The notes: generated from the letters alone by a model not told the origin. DNA of 64,000 bases from Winogradskyella psychrotolerans (GCF_018860545.1 NZ_JAHKPN010000038.1:1-64000); one strand, 5' to 3'; counted from the first letter of the stretch, positions 18,864-28,305 are shown. Made by a program: numbers and translations.

Positions 18864-19613
18864 ATGAGCAACATGAATTTAAAAGATAGAACCATAATTA
18901 TTACAGGAGCATCAAGTGGTATTGGAGAAGCAACAGCTAAAAAGCTAGCCTCAGAAGGCGCCAATGTCGTCCTAATGGCGAGAAGTAAAGACAAATTAAA
19001 TACCATAAAGGATACTATTGAAACACATGGCGGAAAGGCTTTAGTTGTGGATGGAGATGTGACTAAAACATCAGATTTTGAAAATGCCGTCTCAAAAACG
19101 GTGGATACCTTCGGAAGTGTAGACGGATTAATTAACAACGCAGGATTGATGCCACTATCATACATTAATAAATTAAAAACGGAGGAATGGCATACAATGG
19201 TCGATGTAAACATTAAAGGAGTCCTTAATGGGGTCGCTGCGGTTTTACCAAAGATGATAGACAACAAAGGAGGCGATATTATTAACGTCTCTTCTATGGC
19301 GGCACACCGATACTTTCCTGGTGGTGCGGTGTATTGCGCTACGAAATCGGCAGTAAAAATGTTTTCAGAAGGATTACGACAAGAATTAACACCTAAATAT
19401 GGTATTAATGTTACATCCATTGAACCTGGTGCCGTAGCTACGCCATTGACAGACACCATTACAGATGAAGACATTAAAGACAATATGAAGGACATGATGG
19501 GCATGACAACCCTAGAACCGGAAGACATTGCTAATGCCATTCATTACGCCTTATCACAACCAAAACGTGTGAATATTAACGATGTTTATATCGTACCAAG
19601 TGACCAGCAATAA
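18864..19613 (+). CDS. SDR family oxidoreductase
   Basis: 249-residue classical short-chain dehydrogenase. It has the cofactor motif TGASSGIGEA, NNAG, a Ser in NVSSMA, and the catalytic pair Y-x3-K in YCATKSA, with EPGAVATPL after the active site. The acidic residue after beta-2 is replaced by Arg in MARSKDK, which favours NADP(H). The substrate is unknown; close relatives are annotated as clavaldehyde-type or YdfG-like dehydrogenases. It lies 51 bases before an aldehyde dehydrogenase gene on the same strand, so the two probably act on alcohol/aldehyde substrates in one short operon (inference). A long open frame on the opposite strand here is a shadow. Confidence 0.9.
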   Translation: MSNMNLKDRTIIITGASSGIGEATAKKLASEGANVVLMARSKDKLNTIKDTIETHGGKALVVDGDVTKTSDFENAVSKTVDTFGSVDGLINNAGLMPLSYINKLKTEEWHTMVDVNIKGVLNGVAAVLPKMIDNKGGDIINVSSMAAHRYFPGGAVYCATKSAVKMFSEGLRQELTPKYGINVTSIEPGAVATPLTDTITDEDIKDNMKDMMGMTTLEPEDIANAIHYALSQPKRVNINDVYIVPSDQQ

Positions 19614-19664
19614 TTAGCGCTAGCACGCCATACTAATGACAATACAAATTTAAAATACTATAAA

Positions 19665-21056
19665 ATGGAAAAGACAATTGAAAAAGAAATGATAAAAACG
19701 ATAAATCCTACTAACGGAAAAGCACTCAACTCATATGAGTATTTTACTGACGACGCGGTTGAGACAACTATTAAAAAATCGCATGAAGCCTTTAAATCTT
19801 GGAAAACCAAGTCATTTGAAGACCGTGGAAAGATTATAAAATCCATTGGAAAAGAACTGCTTAATTATAAACCTGAATTAGCAGAACTCATGACTAATGA
19901 AATGGGAAAACTCTTGAAACAAAGTCAGCAAGAAGTCGATTTATGTGCCGGTATTTGTGATTACTCTGCGGATAATGCTGCAGAATTCCTAAAGAACGAA
20001 GAACGCGAATTACAAGACGGTAGTAAAGGTATAATTACCTACGCTCCTACTGGAGTTATTTATGGTATTCAACCTTGGAATTATCCATCATACCAAGTCA
20101 TTCGTTATACTATTACCAACCTTATGGCAGGAAACAGTGTGCTTTTAAAACATGCGGCTAATGTCACAGGAACAGCAAAATTATTAGAATCTATTTTCAC
20201 CGCTGCAGGATTACCTAAGGATTTATTTAGCGTCTTACTGATAGACCACGATCAATCTGATTTGGTTATCAACCATAAATTAGTACGAGGTATCACCTTA
20301 ACAGGAAGTCCTAAAGCAGGCGAGATTATTGGTGAAAAAGCAGGAAAAGCCCTTAAAAAATCAGTCCTAGAGCTAGGAAGTAACGATGCCTACATTGTTT
20401 TAGAAGATGCCGATATAGAATTGGCCGTAAAAACATCTGTTATGGGAAGAATCTATAACAATGGTGAAACCTGTATTGCAGCCAAACGCTTCGTTGTGGT
20501 TGAAGCCGTATATGATCAATTTAAAGAAGCTTTTGTTAATGCTATGAAAGCTCTTAACATGGGTAACCCTATGGATAAAGACACCAAATTAGGACCTATC
20601 GCTAGAGAAGATTTAAGAGATACTTTACACGAGCAAGTAGAAAAGAGTATTGAACATGGTGCAAAACTCTTGTGTGGTGGAGAGATACCTAAAGGTGAAG
20701 GGTTCTTTTATCCCGCAACGGTTTTAGAGAACGTGACCAGTGGACAACCTGCTTACGATGATGAATTATTCGGACCTGTTGCTGCACTGATTAAAGCTAC
20801 AGATGAGGACGATGCCATGCGTATAGCGAATGATAGCCGTTTTGGATTAGGTGGAGGTATTTTCTCTAAGAATGTAGAGCACGCTACAGAACTTGCCGAA
20901 AAACATTTTGATACCGGGATGGTCTTTATAAATAAATTCGGTACAGCCTATCCTAACATGCCCTTTGGCGGAGTTAAAGATTCCGGATTTGGCAGAGAAC
21001 ATGGTGGCTTTGGTATGAAAGAATTTGTAAACACCAAATCTATTATGATTGGCTAA
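19665..21056 (+). CDS. NAD(P)-dependent aldehyde dehydrogenase (succinate-semialdehyde dehydrogenase type)
   Basis: 463 residues; an internal ATG at 19689 (MIKTINP) is a possible start. It shows the family's PWNYPSYQV, the cofactor loop LTGSPKAGEIIG, the general-base Glu in LELGSNDAYIVL, the catalytic Cys in NNGETCIAAKRF, and the C-terminal NMPFGGVKDSGFGREHG. Its length and motifs match the short SSADH/Sad-like subgroup, which oxidises succinate semialdehyde or similar aldehydes to acids. It is the second gene of a pair with the SDR and is followed by a strong bidirectional terminator. Confidence 0.9.
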   Translation: MEKTIEKEMIKTINPTNGKALNSYEYFTDDAVETTIKKSHEAFKSWKTKSFEDRGKIIKSIGKELLNYKPELAELMTNEMGKLLKQSQQEVDLCAGICDYSADNAAEFLKNEERELQDGSKGIITYAPTGVIYGIQPWNYPSYQVIRYTITNLMAGNSVLLKHAANVTGTAKLLESIFTAAGLPKDLFSVLLIDHDQSDLVINHKLVRGITLTGSPKAGEIIGEKAGKALKKSVLELGSNDAYIVLEDADIELAVKTSVMGRIYNNGETCIAAKRFVVVEAVYDQFKEAFVNAMKALNMGNPMDKDTKLGPIAREDLRDTLHEQVEKSIEHGAKLLCGGEIPKGEGFFYPATVLENVTSGQPAYDDELFGPVAALIKATDEDDAMRIANDSRFGLGGGIFSKNVEHATELAEKHFDTGMVFINKFGTAYPNMPFGGVKDSGFGREHGGFGMKEFVNTKSIMIG

Positions 21057-21086
21057 TATCCACATATCATATAAAAGAAAATAAAA

Positions 21087-21114
21087 AAAGCCCATCACAT
21101 TTGTGATGGGCTTT
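21087..21114. terminator. Bidirectional intrinsic terminator
   Basis: A 13-bp perfect stem AAAGCCCATCACA / TGTGATGGGCTTT with a two-base loop, preceded by an A-rich tract, lies between the ends of the convergent aldehyde dehydrogenase and cold shock genes. The U-run is better for the minus-strand transcript. Confidence 0.88.
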
Positions 21115-21137
21115 CATAACTGAGGTTAAGCGATATA

Positions 21138-21329
21138 TTAAATAACTTTTACGTTTATAGCGTTTAGTCCTTTTTTGCCTTCTGTAAGATCGAATTCTAC
21201 GACATCTCCTTCACGAATTTCATCGATGACTCCAGAAATATGGACAAAATGTTCTTGGTTTGAACCTTCTTCAGTGATAAAACCAAAACCTTTAATGTCA
21301 TTGAAGAATTTTACTGTTCCTTTACTCAT
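21138..21329 (-). CDS. Cold shock protein (CspA family)
   Basis: 63-residue single cold shock domain, a cytoplasmic RNA/ssDNA chaperone. RNP1-like KGFGFIT and RNP2-like HFVHIS are intact, and the start MSKGTVKFFN is typical. The length is close to the usual 63-70 residues. It is monocistronic, with a long 5' region before the divergent gene at 21534, as usual for cold-regulated leaders. A second cold shock domain protein lies at 34182-34640. Confidence 0.95.
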   Translation of the reverse strand: MSKGTVKFFNDIKGFGFITEEGSNQEHFVHISGVIDEIREGDVVEFDLTEGKKGLNAINVKVI

Positions 21330-21533
21330 TGTATAATATTTAAATTTTAATAATTACTTAATAGTATTCAAATATGGTGCCACAAATTATAAGATGTTAA
21401 TCAACCGATTTATAAACGTTTACAAACCATTTATCGGAAAAACAAAGACAAACAACATGCAAATTATAGACGAAATCCATTTGCGCTTAACTTTGTCCTA
21501 CAGATCTCCCTCTATCTATTAAATCTAAATATT

Positions 21534-21797
21534 ATGGAAACAAAATTCTCATTGTTTAACCAGATTAATAGTTTATGTTACTGGTTATTAGTATCAAGCG
21601 ATTATAGAACTTCAGTACAATTAGACGCTGAAAATGACACCTATAGTGTTTGCATAAAACACTGCGGTGTAGAACTTTACTCTAATGTTATTAAAGGATT
21701 TAGTAAAAGAAATGCCACCTTCTTAGAACACGAACTAGATGGTATGGTCGCTGGATTATTGCATTTAAAGCAAAATGTAGAACAGAAATCAGCCTAA
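21534..21797 (+). CDS. Conserved hypothetical protein, 87 residues
   Basis: No family recognised. It is a soluble, small protein with an alpha/beta look: FNQINSLCYWLLVSSDYRTS, then strands (TYSVCIKHCGVELYSNVI) and a C-terminal helix. It starts with ATG and its codon use is like that of its neighbours. It is divergent from the cold shock gene and followed by a palindromic interspersed repeat that may act as its terminator. Confidence 0.65.
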   Translation: METKFSLFNQINSLCYWLLVSSDYRTSVQLDAENDTYSVCIKHCGVELYSNVIKGFSKRNATFLEHELDGMVAGLLHLKQNVEQKSA

Positions 21798-21814
21798 ATT
21801 AATTCATAAAATAA

Positions 21815-21920
21815 CGTCAGTTCGAGTGAATTTGCCTTAGTAAATTTGTATCGAGAACTATTCATACTAATAACTTCTCGATACAAAATCCAAAAAAAAG
21901 AATTTCACTCGAAGTGACAT
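21815..21920. repeat. Interspersed palindromic repeat, family B (copy 1)
   Basis: Nested inverted repeat of about 105 bases: the outer arms GTCAGTTCGAGTGAA and TTCACTCGAAGTGAC pair, and the inner arms TTGTATCGAGAA and TTCTCGATACAA pair around a short loop. A second copy lies at 24415-24535, and a half element is seen near 23145-23170. It is located in an intergenic gap between convergent genes. Confidence 0.8.
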
Positions 21921-21948
21921 CAATGTATTTATTTAAAAAAGGATGAAA

Positions 21949-22938
21949 CTAGCGAGCTAGTTTTCTAAGCGCTACCCACTGCTTCAACATCTCCCTAGAA
22001 TCTACCGCAGGATACCCTAACACGGTTTTTCCAGCTTCAACGTCATTCATAACTCCAGAACCTGCACCAACAGTAGCACCAGAATGAATGGTAGTATGAT
22101 CTTTTATAGACGCAGAGCCTCCAATTACAACACCATCACCTAAGGTTACAGAACCTGCAAGGCCAGAACTTCCTGCCATAATACAAGAACGACCAAGTAC
22201 ACAGTTGTGCGCAATTTGCACCAAGTTATCAATCTTACAGCCATCTCCTAAAATCGTAGAACTGAATTTGCCACGATCCACGCAAGAATTAGCTCCAATT
22301 TCAACCGCATTACCAATGACTACATTTCCAATATGTGGAATCTTCACTAAACCTCTGCCATCATCACTAGGACGATAACCAAAACCATCAGCTCCAATAC
22401 TCACGTTATTATGAAAAATACAATGACTTCCAATAACTGATCGTTCTCTAATCACGGTACCTGACCAAATTACAGTATGATCTCCAATAGTGGTCTCATC
22501 TAAAATTGTGACGTTAGGATAAATCGTGACGTTAGCACCTAAAACCACATCTTTACCAATGTAAGAACCTGCCCCAACTCTACTCCCTTCTCCTATTTTG
22601 GCAGAAGGATCTACAATCGCAGACGGATGAATATCGGTTTCAAAATGCGGTGGTTTTGGTACAAACGATTCTAATAACTTTGCCATAGCCAAATCAGCAT
22701 TCTTAACTTTTATGAACACCCGATTCTCTCCTGGTTCAATATCAATAGTATCGTTAACAATCGCTAAACTCGCTTTAGAAGCTGCCCATAAACCTGCAAA
22801 TTTACGATTACCAATAAAGGTCGCTTGGTTTTCAGTTGCTTTTTGAATTTGCTCTAATCCTGTAATTTTATGTGTAGTTGAACCTACAACTTCGCCATTT
22901 ATAAAGGCATTAATGTCGTCAATTGTGAATGATATCAT
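21949..22938 (-). CDS. lpxD: UDP-3-O-(3-hydroxyacyl)glucosamine N-acyltransferase
   Basis: Lipid A biosynthesis, third step: transfers a 3-hydroxyacyl chain from ACP to the 2-amino group of UDP-3-O-acylglucosamine. 329 residues from the ATG at 22938; an upstream TTG extension ([11 protein letters not shown]) is not conserved-looking. The N-terminal uridine-binding part (about 1-100) is followed by a left-handed beta helix of I-G-x-x-x hexapeptides (about 105-300). LpxD hallmarks are GADGFGYR, the segment [22 protein letters not shown], and the catalytic His in LVQIAHNC. A second LpxD-like gene lies at 62310-63245 beside efp, so this one is the isolated paralogue. Which one is the main lipid A enzyme cannot be told here. 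Confidence 0.85.
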   Translation of the reverse strand: MISFTIDDINAFINGEVVGSTTHKITGLEQIQKATENQATFIGNRKFAGLWAASKASLAIVNDTIDIEPGENRVFIKVKNADLAMAKLLESFVPKPPHFETDIHPSAIVDPSAKIGEGSRVGAGSYIGKDVVLGANVTIYPNVTILDETTIGDHTVIWSGTVIRERSVIGSHCIFHNNVSIGADGFGYRPSDDGRGLVKIPHIGNVVIGNAVEIGANSCVDRGKFSSTILGDGCKIDNLVQIAHNCVLGRSCIMAGSSGLAGSVTLGDGVVIGGSASIKDHTTIHSGATVGAGSGVMNDVEAGKTVLGYPAVDSREMLKQWVALRKLAR

Positions 22939-23187
22939 GGTGTAATATTGTCTATTAATTAATAATGACACAAGATAATACTAATTAATGAAAATGTGGT
23001 ACGACGATGTTTGAAGAATTTGGCTAACTCAAGGATATTTTTATCCATTTATCAGAGTATAATGCCATATTGAAAACGCTTTATATTCAAAACGTCAAAT
23101 TGAATAATCTTAAAGCATGAAAATTATATAGAAAACCTCGTGTAAACACATGCTCCTCGATACAAAATTCTAGAAAATACTGCAGAT

Positions 23188-23213
23188 TGTCATTCCTACG
23201 AAGGCAGGAATCC
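23188..23213. repeat. Palindromic repeat family A, single hairpin
   Basis: TGTCATTCCTACGAAGGCAGGAATCC forms a short hairpin (ATTCCT paired with AGGAAT). The same unit recurs repeatedly in the histidine operon gaps and at 60139-60163. Here it lies between the DEAD-box helicase stop and the lpxD promoter region. Confidence 0.8.
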
Positions 23214-23249
23214 ACTATAGAACAGAATCACAACTATTTAATAATAGTG

Positions 23250-24368
23250 TTAAAGAGAAATTTCTTTAAAGCTTATCCCTAAAGCCTTCTGAAGATCCAG
23301 CACCTTTTGTATCTCCCCAGGGATGATTAATGCAATAGACTGCCCTGTTTTACCAGCTCTTGCTGTTCTTCCACTTCTATGGGTATAATACTCTAAGTGT
23401 TCTGGTAATTGATGGTGTAGTATAAAAGCCAAATTATTAACATCAATACCCCGTGCAGAAACATCTGTAGAAATTAAAACTTGTAAGCTTTCATTCTTAA
23501 AAGCACGCATTACTTTATCACGTTCTTTTTGTTGCATATCACCTTCTAAAGCGCCGACAGCAAAACCTTCTTTTTGTAATTGATGCGCCAAAGCCTGTGT
23601 ACCAGCCTTTGTTTTACAGAAAATGATACCTCTTTCATCTTGACGACTGTCTAGGATTCGGGTAATCAAATTCACTTTGTCTTTAATAGAGGTATGAATA
23701 AAGTGATGTGAAATGTTTTCGTTGACCAAAGCATTTTTGTTCACCTCTACACGAATCGCATCTTTAGCCATGTAGTTTTTAACAATGTTTTTAATTTCGT
23801 CTGGCATTGTTGCAGAAAACAACCAGGTGTTTCTTTTCTTAGTATTGTATTGTAAGATCTTGGTTAAGTCTTCTTTGAAACCCATACTTAGCATTTCATC
23901 CGCTTCATCTAAAACTAAGATTTTTACGTTTGAAATATCTACGGCTCCACGCTCTACCAAATCTAATAAACGTCCTGGAGTTGCCACGACAATATGTGTC
24001 GTTCTCGTAAGATTCTTAATTTGTCTATCTATTTTTTCACCTCCATAAACCCCTTCAGAGAAAATTTTCTGATCAATATACTTAGTGAATCGAAAGAGTT
24101 GCTTTTGTATTTGCTGAACGAGCTCACGTGTTGGAGCTATAATTAAGGCTTGTACATCAGAATTATTGGTATCAATAGCATGTAAAACAGGTAAACCAAA
24201 CGCTGCTGTTTTACCAGTTCCTGTTTGCGCTAAACCTATTACATCGGTTTTAGAGTCTAATAAAATGGGAATCACTTTTTCTTGTATTTCCGTTGGATTT
24301 ACAATGTTGAGTTCTTTTAACCCTTTGATGTAATTCTTATGTATTCCTAATTCTGAAAATGATGCCAT
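23250..24368 (-). CDS. DEAD-box ATP-dependent RNA helicase (RhlE-like)
   Basis: 372-residue cytoplasmic RNA helicase with all core motifs in order: a Q motif (NPTEIQEKVIP), motif I AQTGTGKTAAF, Ia PTRELVQQ, Ib TPGRLLDL, II LDEADEML, III SAT, IV GIIFCKTK, V STDVSARGIDV, VI HRSGRTARAG. It ends just after the second RecA domain and lacks the basic C-terminal tail of many RhlE proteins, so it is a minimal core. A -7 box (24386-24393) lies 18 bases before the ATG. Likely role: RNA or ribosome remodelling at low temperature (family knowledge). Confidence 0.93.
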   Translation of the reverse strand: MASFSELGIHKNYIKGLKELNIVNPTEIQEKVIPILLDSKTDVIGLAQTGTGKTAAFGLPVLHAIDTNNSDVQALIIAPTRELVQQIQKQLFRFTKYIDQKIFSEGVYGGEKIDRQIKNLTRTTHIVVATPGRLLDLVERGAVDISNVKILVLDEADEMLSMGFKEDLTKILQYNTKKRNTWLFSATMPDEIKNIVKNYMAKDAIRVEVNKNALVNENISHHFIHTSIKDKVNLITRILDSRQDERGIIFCKTKAGTQALAHQLQKEGFAVGALEGDMQQKERDKVMRAFKNESLQVLISTDVSARGIDVNNLAFILHHQLPEHLEYYTHRSGRTARAGKTGQSIALIIPGEIQKVLDLQKALGISFKEISL

Positions 24369-24385
24369 AGTGTTTTATTATTTTG

Positions 24386-24393
24386 CAAAGGTA
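24386..24393 (-). promoter_or_regulatory. -7 promoter element of the DEAD-box helicase gene
   Basis: On the minus strand TACCTTTG(C) matches TAnnTTTG, with the start codon 18 bases downstream, which would give a very short leader. Confidence 0.55.
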
Positions 24394-24414
24394 ATTTGTT
24401 CTTTCAATGAAATT

Positions 24415-24535
24415 CATCAATTCGAGTAAATTTTACGATTGACAACGAGTGAAATTTGTATAGAGAATAAGAATGATTAATAAGTATATGTTCTCGATAC
24501 GATTTTTCATCCTTCAAAATCACTCGAACTGACGT
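24415..24535. repeat. Interspersed palindromic repeat, family B (copy 2)
   Basis: About 120 bases with the same architecture as 21815-21920: outer arms TCAATTCGAGT and ACTCGAACTGACG, inner arms TTGTATAGAGAA and TTCTCGATACGA. It carries an extra internal segment near 24436-24446, so it is a diverged copy. Confidence 0.75.
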
Positions 24536-24584
24536 TTTTATTTCCGATATAAGTTATAAATGTTGGTTCCGTTTTTTTCTTGAA

Positions 24585-26135
24585 CTACCAACTAATAGGT
24601 CGGTAATCCTTCAAAAATTTACCAGACCAATGTTTACCCGTATTAATTCCATCAAATAATGGATCCATAACACGCGCAGCACCATCGACGATATCTAAAG
24701 GTGGCTGAAAATCGTGTAAGTCTTGTTTGCGTTTTGCTAATTCTGCTGGATCTTCATCAGTTACCCAACCTGTATCAACAGCATTCATATATATACCTTC
24801 TTTGGCTAAACTGCCAGCAGCCGTATGCGTTAACATATTTAAAGCTGCTTTTGCCATGTTGGTATGCGGATGACGATCTTCTTTAAAAAAGGAGTGGAAC
24901 TTCCCTTCCATCGCAGACACATTAATAATATGTTTTTGACCTGTTGGATGCTTTTTCATCACTTCAGACAAACGATTACACAATACAAAAGGAGCTACAG
25001 AATTTACCAATTGTACTTCAATCATTTCTGTAGTTTCAATTTCGCCTAGTTTTAATCTCCAACTGTTGGTTTTTCTTAAATCCACTTGTTGTAAGTCAGC
25101 ATCTAATTCTCCCTCAGGAAAAACTTCTTGAGACACCAAGGTATTATCAAAACTATAAGGAATCTGAGATAATTTAGCCGAAGCTCTCAAACCTATACCT
25201 GGTTCCGGACCATGCCATGTGACTGGCATATTTTTATTAGGTGACGCTCCAGAGGTTAATTCTTTTAACTCGACCAAACATTCTGAGTGATCGTTTAATA
25301 AATCGCGTGCAAACTTAGGCAACTCTTCTATTGGGCGTTCTTCGTTTGGCATTAAATGACTGTAGAATCCTGCTGGTCGTCGTACGGTTTGAGCCGCATT
25401 ATTAATAAGAATATCAAGCTTTTCGTAGCGTTGTTCTATGAAATTACAGAAGATTTCTACACTCGGAATATGTCTTAAATCCAACCCATGAATTTTAAGA
25501 CGATGTCCCCATTCTGTAAAATCTTCTTCTTGAGAAAAACGTAAGGCCGAATCTACAGGAAAACGCGTAGTTGCAATCACCGTCGCACCTCCACGTAATA
25601 ACATTAAAGTAATATGGTACCCAATTTTTAATCGTGAACCCGTAATCACAGCCACTTGACCTTTTACGTCTGCCGTTTGAAAACGTTTTGCATAATTAAA
25701 ATCGCCACACGCTTCGCACATGGTATCATAAAAATGATGCAATTTGGTAAATAGTGTTTTACAAACGTAGCAATTTCGTGGTGATTCTAATTCTAGTTGT
25801 TCTTTAGCTTTTAAGTCGGCTTCTGGTAATAATTTTGGGGCAACGAAAATATGAGCTTCTCGTGCACTTCGTATACCAGTTTCTTTTCGAGCGTTTTTAT
25901 CTCTAGCCGCTTGTTTGCGCTTTGCTGCTTTTTTAGCATCTTTTTTACGACGCGAAAATTCCTCACGACTCGGACGTGATAACTGTCCTGATGCTTTTAT
26001 TAAAGACGTTCGTAACGGTTTCGGAATTTCGAATATTTGGTCTGTATCAGCAACTAGTCGTTCTAATATAGAAATACAGTTTTCAATCTCATGGATTGAA
26101 ATGTCTTCAGTTTTATTTGAATTATCGTTGCTCAT
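24585..26135 (-). CDS. SDR-fold protein with N-terminal zinc-ribbon extension, catalytic Tyr replaced
   Basis: 516 residues. A charged helical N-terminus (about 55-90, rich in Lys and Arg) is followed by a CxxC-x14-CxxC cluster (Cys122, 125, 140, 143). A Rossmann fold comes next: cofactor loop [10 protein letters not shown] at 165-174, NNAAQ at 244-248, then a long insertion (about 255-370). The active-site Ser406 (NVSAMEG) and Lys428 (NMAKAAL) are present, but the residue four before the Lys is Thr424, where classical SDRs have Tyr. Either chemistry differs or the domain only binds nucleotide. The substrate is unknown. It is followed, 50 bases upstream on the same strand, by the J-KTSC gene. 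Confidence 0.78.
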   Translation of the reverse strand: MSNDNSNKTEDISIHEIENCISILERLVADTDQIFEIPKPLRTSLIKASGQLSRPSREEFSRRKKDAKKAAKRKQAARDKNARKETGIRSAREAHIFVAPKLLPEADLKAKEQLELESPRNCYVCKTLFTKLHHFYDTMCEACGDFNYAKRFQTADVKGQVAVITGSRLKIGYHITLMLLRGGATVIATTRFPVDSALRFSQEEDFTEWGHRLKIHGLDLRHIPSVEIFCNFIEQRYEKLDILINNAAQTVRRPAGFYSHLMPNEERPIEELPKFARDLLNDHSECLVELKELTSGASPNKNMPVTWHGPEPGIGLRASAKLSQIPYSFDNTLVSQEVFPEGELDADLQQVDLRKTNSWRLKLGEIETTEMIEVQLVNSVAPFVLCNRLSEVMKKHPTGQKHIINVSAMEGKFHSFFKEDRHPHTNMAKAALNMLTHTAAGSLAKEGIYMNAVDTGWVTDEDPAELAKRKQDLHDFQPPLDIVDGAARVMDPLFDGINTGKHWSGKFLKDYRPISW

Positions 26136-26165
26136 AACTAATTTAAATACGACGTCTACCCTATT

Positions 26166-26615
26166 TTAAGCGTCTTGAGTTTCTTTCTTAGATTTTCTGT
26201 ACAAATAGGTATTAAAAATACTTCGTCTTGCAAAACGCATTTGCTTATCAGAATTTAAAAATTTGATAAAAACACCTTTTGGCACTCCAAAATACTCATA
26301 AGTCGCACCATCTAAAAAGGTAATTTCTAAAAGTTGTCCTTTATGTTGAAAGTCTAAAATCGTAGAATTTGTAATTGTATCGGTATATTCTTCAAGATTT
26401 GCAGCTTTAGTTTCAGGAGCGATACTCACTAAAAAATGATAACCATCAATGATCTCTACACTTTTTAACTCAGCTTCCTCTTGTCCTGCGTCACCATCTT
26501 GAAATTTATCCGGATGCCATTCTTTTACTAAATTTCTATACGATTTTTTTAAAGTCTTTAAATCTATAGAATCTTCGATAGAGAATAACTTTTTGTATTG
26601 ATTAATACGTTTCAT
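26166..26615 (-). CDS. J-domain protein with C-terminal KTSC domain
   Basis: 149 residues. The N-terminal 70 residues form a J domain with LKKSYRNLVKEWHPDKF; the HPD motif that stimulates Hsp70 ATPase is intact. The C-terminal half matches the KTSC domain (TNSTILDFQHKGQLLEI, FLDGATYEYFGVPKGVF), a small module of unknown function often joined to nucleic-acid enzymes. Likely a specialised co-chaperone; the client is unknown. It lies between the odd SDR gene and an SF2 helicase on the same strand (79-base gap to the latter). Confidence 0.82.
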   Translation of the reverse strand: MKRINQYKKLFSIEDSIDLKTLKKSYRNLVKEWHPDKFQDGDAGQEEAELKSVEIIDGYHFLVSIAPETKAANLEEYTDTITNSTILDFQHKGQLLEITFLDGATYEYFGVPKGVFIKFLNSDKQMRFARRSIFNTYLYRKSKKETQDA

Positions 26616-26694
26616 TTTTAGTGTTTTAAAATAAGGCGCGAAACTACGCTATTTTATAATACAAAATCTATTTAATTCTTTTAATTACAAACCT

Positions 26695-28248
26695 TTAATC
26701 TTCAGGAGGAAATCCGTGTATTTCTTCAAATTTCTCATCGAAATTCGTTCTTAAGTATGAATTTAATTTCTTTTGATAATCATCTTTCAACCATTTTAAG
26801 AAATTATAAGTACTTCTACTGATACATTTCGCATAGGTTTCAATACGTTGATTAATGTCTTCTTTCAATAATTTTGCTAAAGCCAAAGCATCATAAACGT
26901 CTTCACTATTTTCTATACAAATTTTAGCGTGATGTTCTATTGAGCGCTCTAACACCACCTTTGAAGATTCGCCACTATCCACCGCATCTTTGTACGTCTG
27001 CTTAATATCAAAATACGTGTCTTCAGATTTTGAAAACTCTTCTTTTACTTCATCAGATAAATCATGCTTAAAGTTAGATTCAATCGCTTCATCATCTTTA
27101 ATACGATCTGCATACCAATTTGGTGATTTAAAGATTAATTGCCAGTCTAAATCTGCTCCCCAAGGACCGAATCGATATAAATTATTTCCTAAATCAATAG
27201 TAGTAAATTTGGATTTATTATTCAAAATACGAGACCCACGACCAATCATTTGATAGTATAAGGTCAATGATTTTGTTGCTCTGTTTAATATAATGGTATC
27301 AATGGTTGGTTCATCAAAACCTGTAGTTAAGATACTTACAGAGGTTAAAATTGCATTTGGTGTCTCATGGAACCATTGCAAAATTTGCTTACGTTGCTTT
27401 TTCGTCGCGGTATTATCTAAGTGCATTATAGGCAAATCTGCTTCTTTAAAAGCATAGTACACATTAATAGACGTATTAATACCATTATTAAAGATTAGGG
27501 TCTTCTTCCCTAGTGAATGCTTTTTATACGCATCAATCAGCTTTTGCAACATGGCTGGACTTGAGTATAAATCTTCCGAAGATTTAACTGTATAATCTCC
27601 ATTCGATCCGACTTCAAGCGAGGTTAAACCCATATCATAAGCATAGGTTTCTGCTCTCGCCAAAAACTCATTTTCTATAAGATTCTCAATAGTCTCACCA
27701 GTAATAAGTTCATCGTAGTTATCCTTCATTGGTAACTCTTTATTAGAACTTAAAGGTGTCGCGGTTACTCCAAGAATAAATGATTTTTCAAAAAACTTAA
27801 ATAGCTTCGTAAATGAATTATAATGCGCTTCATCAATAATAACCAAACCAACATCTGAAATATCTAATTTTTCATCATTCAGTCGGTTGTTTAAGGTTTC
27901 AACCATAGCCACGAAACACGAATAGTCTGCTTGATCATCTAAATTCGCCTTACTATTCACCACTTTATTGGTCACACCAAAACCATCTAACATTTTAGAC
28001 GTTTGGTTACAAAGTTCCACTCTATGGGTCATGATTAATACCTTCTTTTTATGATTTTTCAGGTATTGACGCACCATTTCAGAAAAGATTACTGTTTTTC
28101 CACCACCCGTTGGCAACTGGTATAATAAGTGATAATCCTCGCGTTCACTGTCAAACTTTTCGAAAATCTGACTTATAGCACCTTGTTGGTAGTCATATAA
28201 TTCTTTATCGGTTTTCTTTTCTTGAACAGCTTGATTTGTTTGAGACAT
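26695..28248 (-). CDS. DEAD/DEAH-box helicase family protein (SF2, type III restriction-like)
   Basis: 517 residues. Motifs: YDYQQGAISQIF (Q-like), PTGGGKTVIFSEM (Walker A), VIIDEAHYNSF (DEAH), GVTATPLSS (III), LTTGFDEPTIDTII (V) and QMIGRGSRI (VI). This is the RecQ/UvrB/type III restriction-like SF2 group rather than the RNA DEAD-box group. A C-terminal helical tail of about 130 residues is not recognised. No nuclease or methylase neighbour is present, so it is not a restriction system. A DNA-repair helicase is most likely (inference). A -7 box lies 34 bases before the ATG. Confidence 0.87.
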   Translation of the reverse strand: MSQTNQAVQEKKTDKELYDYQQGAISQIFEKFDSEREDYHLLYQLPTGGGKTVIFSEMVRQYLKNHKKKVLIMTHRVELCNQTSKMLDGFGVTNKVVNSKANLDDQADYSCFVAMVETLNNRLNDEKLDISDVGLVIIDEAHYNSFTKLFKFFEKSFILGVTATPLSSNKELPMKDNYDELITGETIENLIENEFLARAETYAYDMGLTSLEVGSNGDYTVKSSEDLYSSPAMLQKLIDAYKKHSLGKKTLIFNNGINTSINVYYAFKEADLPIMHLDNTATKKQRKQILQWFHETPNAILTSVSILTTGFDEPTIDTIILNRATKSLTLYYQMIGRGSRILNNKSKFTTIDLGNNLYRFGPWGADLDWQLIFKSPNWYADRIKDDEAIESNFKHDLSDEVKEEFSKSEDTYFDIKQTYKDAVDSGESSKVVLERSIEHHAKICIENSEDVYDALALAKLLKEDINQRIETYAKCISRSTYNFLKWLKDDYQKKLNSYLRTNFDEKFEEIHGFPPED

Positions 28249-28281
28249 AAATTTAATTTCTGATTATCTTTTTAGAAGTTG

Positions 28282-28289
28282 CAAATTTA
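28282..28289 (-). promoter_or_regulatory. -7 promoter element of the SF2 helicase gene
   Basis: Minus-strand TAAATTTG(C) fits TAnnTTTG, 34 bases upstream of the helicase ATG. It lies just downstream of the terminator-like hairpin at 28306-28336. Confidence 0.5.
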
Positions 28290-28305
28290 CAACACTTTGG
28301 CACAC

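Noticed and set aside
18797..19540. 247-codon open frame on the minus strand opposite the SDR gene
   Set aside because: It is the antisense of a clear SDR with all catalytic motifs; its own translation shows no domain and a Ser/Pro/Leu-rich antisense look.
26695..28248. Restriction or defence system around the SF2 helicase
   Set aside because: No methylase, nuclease, NTPase partner or toxin is adjacent; the neighbours are a J-KTSC protein and an M23 peptidase.
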